5,416 bases of DNA from an uncultured Oscillospiraceae bacterium. Its GTDB lineage: Bacteria; Bacillota; Clostridia; Oscillospirales; Oscillospiraceae. Under the pieces are notes generated by a model that ran no database searches, was not told where the DNA came from, and worked only from the letters and a program-made list of their open reading frames with translations. Below are positions 1 through 5,416 of the stretch, one piece after another. The translations under genes were made by a program, and so were the position numbers. Numbering within the stretch: the stretch's first letter is position 1; each line of letters starts with the position of its first letter. The stretch spans positions 1-5,416 of the forward strand of contig CAAFEV010000129.1 of assembly GCA_900762005.1 (NCBI GenBank), in the 5' to 3' direction.

Positions 1-36
1 GAGCGTATTTGTCAACCGCTTTTTGCAAAAAATAGC

Positions 37-65
37 TTGCATTTTTCTTTTTACTTCGATATAGT
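37..65 (+). promoter_or_regulatory. Probable vegetative (sigma-A type) promoter of the rubrerythrin gene
   Basis: A -35 hexamer TTGCAT (37-42) and a -10 hexamer TATAGT (60-65) are separated by exactly 17 bases, each close to consensus. Transcription would begin near position 72, giving a leader of about 25 bases that carries the ribosome binding site at 84-88. The -35 overlaps one arm of a short inverted repeat, TGCAA (24-28) and TTGCA (37-41), which could be a regulator site. No PerR-type box was recognised by eye. A second -35-like TTGTCA at 9-14 lacks a good partner -10. The call is from sequence match only. Confidence 0.75.
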
Positions 66-83
66 AAAGGTAGAAATATTTTT

Positions 84-88
84 GGAGG
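84..88 (+). promoter_or_regulatory. Ribosome binding site that fixes the rubrerythrin start
   Basis: GGAGG lies 8 bases before the ATG at 97. It rules out the in-frame TTG at 37, which sits inside the promoter -35 and has no such site in front of it. Confidence 0.85.
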
Positions 89-96
89 TTAATCAC

Positions 97-630
97 ATGA
101 AATACGCAGGTACAAAAACCGAACTGAATCTACGCGAAGCCTTTGCCGGCGAAAGTCAGGCACGCAACCAGTACACCTTCTTTGCTTCGGTTGCTAAGAA
201 GCAGGGCTTTGAGCAGATTGCCGCCCTGTTCCTGAAAACCGCCGAGAACGAGAAAGAGCACGCGAAGCTCTGGCTAAAGGCATTGGAGGGCATCGGCGAC
301 ACAAAGGCAAATCTTGCCGCCGCCGCGAAGGGCGAAAATTACGAGTGGACGGATATGTATGACCGCTTTGCCAAGGACGCCGAGGCCGAGGGCTTTACAG
401 AGCTGGCCGCACAGTTTCGCGGCGTGGCAATGGTTGAAAAATCACACGAGGAACGCTTCCGTGCGCTACTGAACAACGTTGAGCTGCAGACTGTCTTTGC
501 CAAGGCGGATAAGGTACTCTGGGAGTGCCGGAACTGCGGGCATCTGGTTATCAGCGACAAGGCACCGGAAATCTGCCCGGTTTGCAACCATCCGCAAGCC
601 TATTTTGAAGTTCACGCACAAAATTATTGA
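97..630 (+). CDS. rbr: Rubrerythrin (non-haem diiron peroxidase with rubredoxin-like domain)
   Basis: This 177-residue cytoplasmic protein should reduce hydrogen peroxide to water with electrons from NAD(P)H-linked rubredoxin-type donors, protecting an anaerobe during oxygen exposure. The N-terminal four-helix ferritin-like domain (about residues 1-135) shows every expected iron ligand: Glu19 in AFAGESQARN, Glu52 and His55 in ENEKEH, Glu80 and Glu83 in GENYE, and Glu114 and His117 in VEKSH. The C-terminal rubredoxin-like domain has two CxxC pairs, Cys144/Cys147 and Cys160/Cys163, with the 12-residue spacing usual for rubrerythrins. Length is slightly below the roughly 190 residues of classical members, and no part looks missing. 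The ATG at 97 is chosen from its ribosome binding site and because family members begin just before the AFAGES helix. It is a single-gene unit with its own promoter and terminator, convergent with the HD-domain gene. The family call is secure; peroxidase activity is inferred from the intact ligands. Confidence 0.96.
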   Translation: MKYAGTKTELNLREAFAGESQARNQYTFFASVAKKQGFEQIAALFLKTAENEKEHAKLWLKALEGIGDTKANLAAAAKGENYEWTDMYDRFAKDAEAEGFTELAAQFRGVAMVEKSHEERFRALLNNVELQTVFAKADKVLWECRNCGHLVISDKAPEICPVCNHPQAYFEVHAQNY

Positions 631-638
631 AATGGAAC

Positions 639-677
639 ATACCGGAAGCGGGAAAAACCTGCTTCCGGTATCTTTTT
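639..677 (+). terminator. Intrinsic terminator after rubrerythrin, in the convergent gap
   Basis: A perfect 11-bp stem, ATACCGGAAGC (639-649) with its complement at 661-671, extends inward by three more pairs (one G-T) around an AAAAA loop. It is followed by five T residues (673-677). It starts 9 bases after the rubrerythrin stop. Read from the minus strand the same hairpin follows the HD-gene stop, but the T-run there is poor. It is therefore a strong forward terminator and only a possible reverse one. Confidence 0.9.
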
Positions 678-1333
678 CAGATAAGCTGCTGTTCATTGAT
701 AATCAGCTTAAATTGCAGGCCGAGCTTTTCCGCCGCCTTGCGGCAGAGAATCATACGCTGCATAAAGATTTCAAAATACTCCATCACCGAGCCGTAGCGC
801 GTGTCGACCGTCAGCTTGAGCTTGACAAGCGTTTTATCCTCGTTGATTTTCATGATGGATTTCGTTACGGAATAATTTACGCGGTCGTGAATATCAAAGG
901 TTGTCTCCGTCTGATTGCGCACGCGGCTGCGGCGCACATCCGCCTTATCCGCCAGAATCAGTGCGGCGGCAACCGCATTGACCGGGACGCCCGTGCCCTC
1001 GTCGTGATTGCCGATGGCGGTGACAATCGTCGCCACATCATCCGCAGGAAAATCAAAGCCGTTGAGTATCTGAAACGCCATTACTGCGCCGGACTGCGAA
1101 TGGTCCACGCGGTTGACGAGGTTGCCGATGTCATGCAGGTAGCCCGCAATTTTCGTCAGCTCGACGGTATGCGTATCATAGCCGAGGGTCTCCATCAGAT
1201 AACCCGCAGTCTGCGCCACATGAGTCACATGAGCAAAGCTGTGCTCCGTATAGCCCAAGGTGACAAGCGATTCATCCGCCTTGCTGATATAGGTGCGGAT
1301 TGTCTCGTTTTTTACAATTTCTTCAAATGTCAT
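677..1333 (-). CDS. HD-domain metal-dependent phosphohydrolase, substrate unknown
   Basis: This soluble 218-residue protein has the metal-binding layout of the HD superfamily: His35 and His38 in SFAHVTHV, the HD pair His67-Asp68 in GYLHDIGN, His78 in VDHSQSG, His110-Asp111 in GNHDEG, and Asp129 in LADKAD. Such enzymes hydrolyse phosphate esters of nucleotides, cyclic nucleotides or other small molecules. The substrate cannot be told here, and neither a RelA/SpoT synthetase domain nor an HD-GYP motif is seen. The HD core spans about residues 30-135. The remaining 80 residues, with a KLKLTVDTRYGS stretch and an amphipathic-looking C-terminus, match nothing I recognise. No signal peptide or membrane segment is visible. 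The ATG at 1333 is preferred because AAAGGA lies upstream, though at a long 12-base spacing. Earlier in-frame starts at 1396 (ATG) and 1474 (TTG) would add residues outside the fold and have no ribosome binding site. It follows the tuf terminator, so it probably has its own promoter. Confidence 0.88.
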   Translation of the reverse strand: MTFEEIVKNETIRTYISKADESLVTLGYTEHSFAHVTHVAQTAGYLMETLGYDTHTVELTKIAGYLHDIGNLVNRVDHSQSGAVMAFQILNGFDFPADDVATIVTAIGNHDEGTGVPVNAVAAALILADKADVRRSRVRNQTETTFDIHDRVNYSVTKSIMKINEDKTLVKLKLTVDTRYGSVMEYFEIFMQRMILCRKAAEKLGLQFKLIINEQQLI

Positions 1334-1345
1334 AATGATGACAAT

Positions 1346-1351
1346 TCCTTT
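1346..1351 (-). promoter_or_regulatory. Ribosome binding site of the HD-domain gene, long spacing
   Basis: AAAGGA on the minus strand ends 12 bases before the ATG at 1333, which is longer than the usual 6-9. Within the wider GGAAAGGA (1346-1353) it is complementary to the loop of an upstream hairpin (1381-1388), so it might be masked in the RNA. Confidence 0.6.
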
Positions 1352-1365
1352 CCGCTGCGCTACAG

Positions 1366-1431
1366 GGCACAAAAGACCATGAAAAGGAGTGGCCATAAAG
1401 TGCCATGCTATTCGGTTGCCGCTTTCGCGGC
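1366..1431 (-). other. Possible structured leader of the HD-domain gene
   Basis: In RNA sense (minus strand) two hairpins precede the gene. The first is GCCGC-GAAA-GCGGC (1431-1418), a 5-bp stem with a GNRA tetraloop. The second has two tiers: an outer stem GGCAC/GTGCC (1404-1400 with 1370-1366) and an inner stem GGCCA/TGGTC (1394-1390 with 1379-1375, one G-U pair), closed by a 10-base loop. That loop contains UCCUUUUC, which can pair over 8 bases (one G-U) with the GGAAAGGA ribosome binding region. This could be a translational control element. No known riboswitch class was recognised. The individual stems are short, so chance remains a real possibility. Confidence 0.35.
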
Positions 1432-1457
1432 GAGAAAAACAGCTCAGATTCAATGTC

Positions 1458-1476
1458 GTTTGAACTCGTTTCAAAC
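1458..1476. repeat. Perfect 7-bp inverted repeat between tuf terminator and HD-domain gene
   Basis: GTTTGAA (1458-1464), spacer CTCGT, then TTCAAAC (1470-1476). It lies just beyond the tuf terminator, about 125 bases ahead of the HD gene. On the minus strand it includes a -35-like TTGAAA (1474-1469), but the bases 17 further on (GAATCT) are a poor -10. It resembles an operator in size and symmetry. It is not a Gram-positive LexA box, since the central spacing does not fit. Confidence 0.45.
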
Positions 1477-1491
1477 TTACTTTCTTTTTAG

Positions 1492-1519
1492 AAAAAGGGC
1501 AGGGTTTTCACCCTGCCCT
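1492..1519 (-). terminator. Intrinsic terminator of tuf (end of the str operon)
   Basis: In RNA sense a perfect 10-bp stem, AGGGCAGGGT with ACCCTGCCCT, closes a GAAA tetraloop (1519-1496). The U-run begins within the last pair (1496-1492). It starts 12 bases after the tuf stop. This is a strong terminator that should insulate the HD-domain gene from str-operon transcription. Confidence 0.93.
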
Positions 1520-1531
1520 TGCTTGGTTCAA

Positions 1532-2737
1532 TTAGTTCTCGTTGATACCGATAACAACACCGGAACCGACGGTACGGCCACCTTCACGGATAGCGAAGCG
1601 GAGACCATTCTCGATAGCAATCGGGGTGATCAGCTCGACGTCCATGTCGATGTTGTCGCCGGGCATACACATCTCAACGCCCTCGGGCAGGTTGATGATG
1701 CCGGTAACGTCCGTGGTACGGAAATAGAACTGCGGACGATAGTTGTTGAAGAACGGGGTATGACGGCCGCCCTCTTCCTTGGAAAGAACGTAGACCTGAC
1801 CCTTGAACTTGGTGTGCGGATGGATGGAGCCGGGCTTGGACAGAACCTGACCGCGCTCGATGCTCTTCTTGTCAACGCCGCGGAGCAGTGCGCCGATGTT
1901 GTCGCCTGCCTCTGCGTAGTCGAGCAGCTTATGGAACATTTCGATGTCGGTGACAACCGTCTGCTTCTTCTCTTCCATCAGGCCGACGATTTCGACCGGC
2001 TCATTCTTCTTGATGACACCACGCTCGACACGACCGGTGGCAACTGTGCCGCGGCCAGAGATGGTGAATACGTCTTCGACAGGCATCAGGAAGGGCAGAT
2101 CGTCGTTACGGGCGGGAGTCGGAATCCATGTATCAACCGCGTCCATGAGCTCCTTGATGCAGGCATACTCGGGGGCGTTGGGGTCGGTGGACTCGGAAAC
2201 CAGAGCGTTCAGAGCGGAGCCGCGGATGATGGGGGTGTCATCGCCGGGGAAGCCGTAGAAGCTCAGCGTCTCGCGAACTTCCATCTCGACAAGCTCAAGC
2301 AGCTCATCGTCGTCAACCTGGTCGCACTTGTTCAAGAAAACAAGAACGGAGGGAACGTTAACCTGACGGGCAAGAAGCAGATGCTCCTTGGTCTGCGCCA
2401 TGGGGCCATCGGAAGCGGCGATAACGAGAATTGCGCCGTCCATCTGTGCTGCGCCGGTAATCATGTTCTTGATATAGTCGGCGTGACCCGGGCAGTCAAC
2501 GTGGGCATAGTGGCGGTTGGCAGTCTCATACTCAACGTGCGCGGTGTTGATCGTGATGCCACGAGCCTTCTCTTCGGGAGCCTTATCGATGTTTGCATAG
2601 TCGGTGAAGGATGCACTGCCGAAGAAAGCCAGATACTTCGTGATCGCAGCGGTAAGGGTGGTCTTGCCGTGGTCGATATGACCAATGGTGCCGATGTTCA
2701 CATGCGGCTTGGTTCTTGCAAATTTCTGCTTTGCCAT
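1532..2737 (-). CDS. tuf: Translation elongation factor Tu
   Basis: EF-Tu is the GTPase that carries aminoacyl-tRNA to the ribosomal A site. The 401-residue product is full length. GTPase motifs are all present: P-loop GHIDHGKT (19-26), switch I RGITINT with Thr62, DCPGH (81-85) with catalytic His85, NKCD (136-139) and SAL (174-176). Domain 2 (about 215-305) and domain 3 (about 306-401) carry the expected RGTVATGRVERG, GGRHTPFF and EGGRTVGSG segments. The loop after SAL (about 178-194) is some five residues longer than I recall for E. coli, and switch II reads MAQTKEH where E. coli has MPQTREH; I read both as clostridial traits. Gln125, altered in some kirromycin-resistant mutants, is unchanged. 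The ATG has AGGAGG 9 bases upstream. It is the last gene of the str cluster, with its own promoter in the gap after fusA and a terminator 12 bases beyond its stop. Confidence 0.99.
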   Translation of the reverse strand: MAKQKFARTKPHVNIGTIGHIDHGKTTLTAAITKYLAFFGSASFTDYANIDKAPEEKARGITINTAHVEYETANRHYAHVDCPGHADYIKNMITGAAQMDGAILVIAASDGPMAQTKEHLLLARQVNVPSVLVFLNKCDQVDDDELLELVEMEVRETLSFYGFPGDDTPIIRGSALNALVSESTDPNAPEYACIKELMDAVDTWIPTPARNDDLPFLMPVEDVFTISGRGTVATGRVERGVIKKNEPVEIVGLMEEKKQTVVTDIEMFHKLLDYAEAGDNIGALLRGVDKKSIERGQVLSKPGSIHPHTKFKGQVYVLSKEEGGRHTPFFNNYRPQFYFRTTDVTGIINLPEGVEMCMPGDNIDMDVELITPIAIENGLRFAIREGGRTVGSGVVIGINEN

Positions 2738-2798
2738 TGAAAAAATCCTCCTGTTTGATTTATCAATCGTTGTTTTTCATTATTTTAGTTCGCTTAGT

Positions 2799-2821
2799 TT
2801 CACTATACACTAAAAAGTGAA
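2799..2821. repeat. Inverted repeat within the tuf promoter
   Basis: TTCAC (2799-2803) and GTGAA (2817-2821) form a dyad spanning the -10 and most of the spacer of the tuf promoter. A nested palindrome CACT-AAAA-AGTG sits at 2808-2819. The stems are too short to be a fusA terminator. They could be a regulator site or a coincidence of AT-rich sequence. Confidence 0.35.
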
Positions 2822-2830
2822 TAATGGCAA
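2802..2830 (-). promoter_or_regulatory. Probable tuf-specific promoter in the fusA-tuf gap
   Basis: On the minus strand a -35 TTGCCA (2830-2825) and a -10 TATAGT (2807-2802) are 17 bases apart, close to the vegetative consensus. The predicted start is near 2795, giving an A-rich leader of about 58 bases that ends in the AGGAGG site of tuf. No strong terminator separates fusA from tuf, so tuf likely receives both operon transcripts and transcripts from here. That fits the large excess of EF-Tu over EF-G that cells need. Confidence 0.75.
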
Positions 2831-2842
2831 GTGTTTTTTCAC

Positions 2843-4918
<2,076 letters not shown>

Positions 4919-4933
4919 TGCGTAACTCCTTTG

Positions 4934-5404
4934 TTACCAACGGAAATGGGAGAACGCCTTGTTGGCTTCTGCCATCTTGTGGGTATCTTCGCGCTTCTTT
5001 ACCGAAGCACCGGTGTTGTTGCAGGCATCCATGATTTCGCCTGCAAGACGTTCCTTCATGGTCTTTTCGCTGCGCTTACGGGCATAATCGGTCATCCAGC
5101 GCAGACCGAGGGTCTGACGACGCTCGGGGCGAACCTCCAGAGGAACCTGATAGGTCGAACCGCCGACACGGCGGGACTTGATTTCCAACGAGGGCATGAT
5201 GTTTTCCATGGCCTGCTGGAACGCATCGAGGCCGTTCTTGCCGGTTTTTTCCTCGACGATTTCAAAAGCACCGTAAACGACTCTTTGGGCTACGCCCTTT
5301 TTGCCGTCTAGCATGATGCTGTTGACGAGCTTCGTAACCAGAGTGGACTTGTAGATAGGATCCGGAAGGACCTCTCTTTTGGGAACATTACCTCTTCTGG
5401 GCAC
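4934..5404 (-). CDS. rpsG: 30S ribosomal protein S7
   Basis: S7 binds the 3' major domain of 16S rRNA, starts assembly of the 30S head and contacts E-site tRNA. The 156-residue product matches the usual bacterial length and runs from MPRRGNVPKRE to the highly conserved end KREDTHKMAEANKAFSHFRW. Other hallmarks are KSTLVTKLVNSIMLDG (19-34), the RRVGGSTYQVP beta-hairpin region (78-88) that contacts RNA and tRNA, and LRWMTDYARKR (101-111). The start codon is GTG at 5404, with GAGGG 7 bases upstream at the window edge; no alternative start fits the conserved N-terminus. It is the first gene seen of the str cluster, with rpsL expected just upstream outside the window. In E. coli S7 represses this operon by binding the S12-S7 gap. 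That region is cut off here, so it cannot be judged. Confidence 0.99.
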   Translation of the reverse strand: MPRRGNVPKREVLPDPIYKSTLVTKLVNSIMLDGKKGVAQRVVYGAFEIVEEKTGKNGLDAFQQAMENIMPSLEIKSRRVGGSTYQVPLEVRPERRQTLGLRWMTDYARKRSEKTMKERLAGEIMDACNNTGASVKKREDTHKMAEANKAFSHFRW

Positions 5405-5411
5405 TTTGCTT

Positions 5412-5416
5412 CCCTC
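5412..5416 (-). promoter_or_regulatory. Ribosome binding site supporting the GTG start of rpsG
   Basis: GAGGG on the minus strand ends 7 bases before the GTG at 5404. It touches the window edge, so a longer match cannot be excluded. Confidence 0.75.

Noticed and set aside
1366..1431. A known riboswitch or T-box ahead of the HD gene
   Set aside because: I looked for T-box, c-di-GMP, ZTP and fluoride signature bases and found none. It is kept only as an unclassified possible structured leader.
1418..1431. GCCGC-GAAA-GCGGC hairpin as a terminator
   Set aside because: A 5-bp stem not followed by a U-run on either strand, and already downstream of the true tuf terminator.
1334..1474. N-terminal extension of the HD protein from a TTG at 1474 or ATG at 1396
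   Set aside because: No ribosome binding site precedes either, the added residues look unstructured, and the extension would swallow the hairpin and dyad region. The ATG at 1333 fits the fold.
479..2740. A 753-codon open frame on the plus strand covering the end of rubrerythrin, the HD gene and tuf
   Set aside because: It has the same antisense-register explanation. It also runs through two clear terminators and overlaps rubrerythrin out of frame.
2808..2819. CACT-AAAA-AGTG hairpin as a fusA terminator
   Set aside because: The stem is only 4 bp and AT-rich, with no following U-run, so it is too weak to end transcription.

Overview
The window is a stretch of chromosome from a Gram-positive anaerobe, most likely a clostridium of the Oscillospirales/Ruminococcaceae type. 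Three things suggest this. Rubrerythrin is an oxidative-stress protein typical of anaerobes. The EF-Tu has clostridial traits: MAQTKEH in switch II, an extended loop after the SAL motif, and the ending GINEN. The AT-rich gaps carry strong GGAGG-type ribosome binding sites. The lineage call rests on remembered family patterns, not on a search.

Layout from left to right. Positions 1-96 hold a good vegetative promoter and Shine-Dalgarno site driving rubrerythrin (97-630, +). An intrinsic terminator hairpin at 639-677 fills the gap to a convergent gene for an HD-domain metal-dependent phosphohydrolase (677-1333, -). Between that gene and the next lies a gap of about 200 bases. It holds a structured leader with a possible Shine-Dalgarno-pairing hairpin, a separate 7-bp dyad, and the strong tuf terminator. 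From 1532 to the right edge, all on the minus strand, comes the distal part of the str operon: rpsG (S7, GTG start), fusA (EF-G) and tuf (EF-Tu). rpsL is expected just beyond the right edge but is not seen. The rpsG-fusA gap is only 15 bases. The fusA-tuf gap is about 105 bases, lacks a convincing terminator and contains a promoter (TTGCCA, 17 bases, TATAGT). tuf is therefore probably transcribed both from the operon and from its own promoter.

Functionally, S7 nucleates assembly of the 30S head, EF-Tu delivers aminoacyl-tRNA and EF-G drives translocation, so the right two thirds is core translation. Rubrerythrin is a separate peroxide-defence unit. The HD protein has an unknown substrate and sits behind the tuf terminator, so it probably has its own control. 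No gap exceeds 300 bases. I see no mobile element, CRISPR array, tRNA or rRNA, and nothing that amounts to a new multi-gene system. The least explained part is the 1334-1491 leader region of the HD gene.
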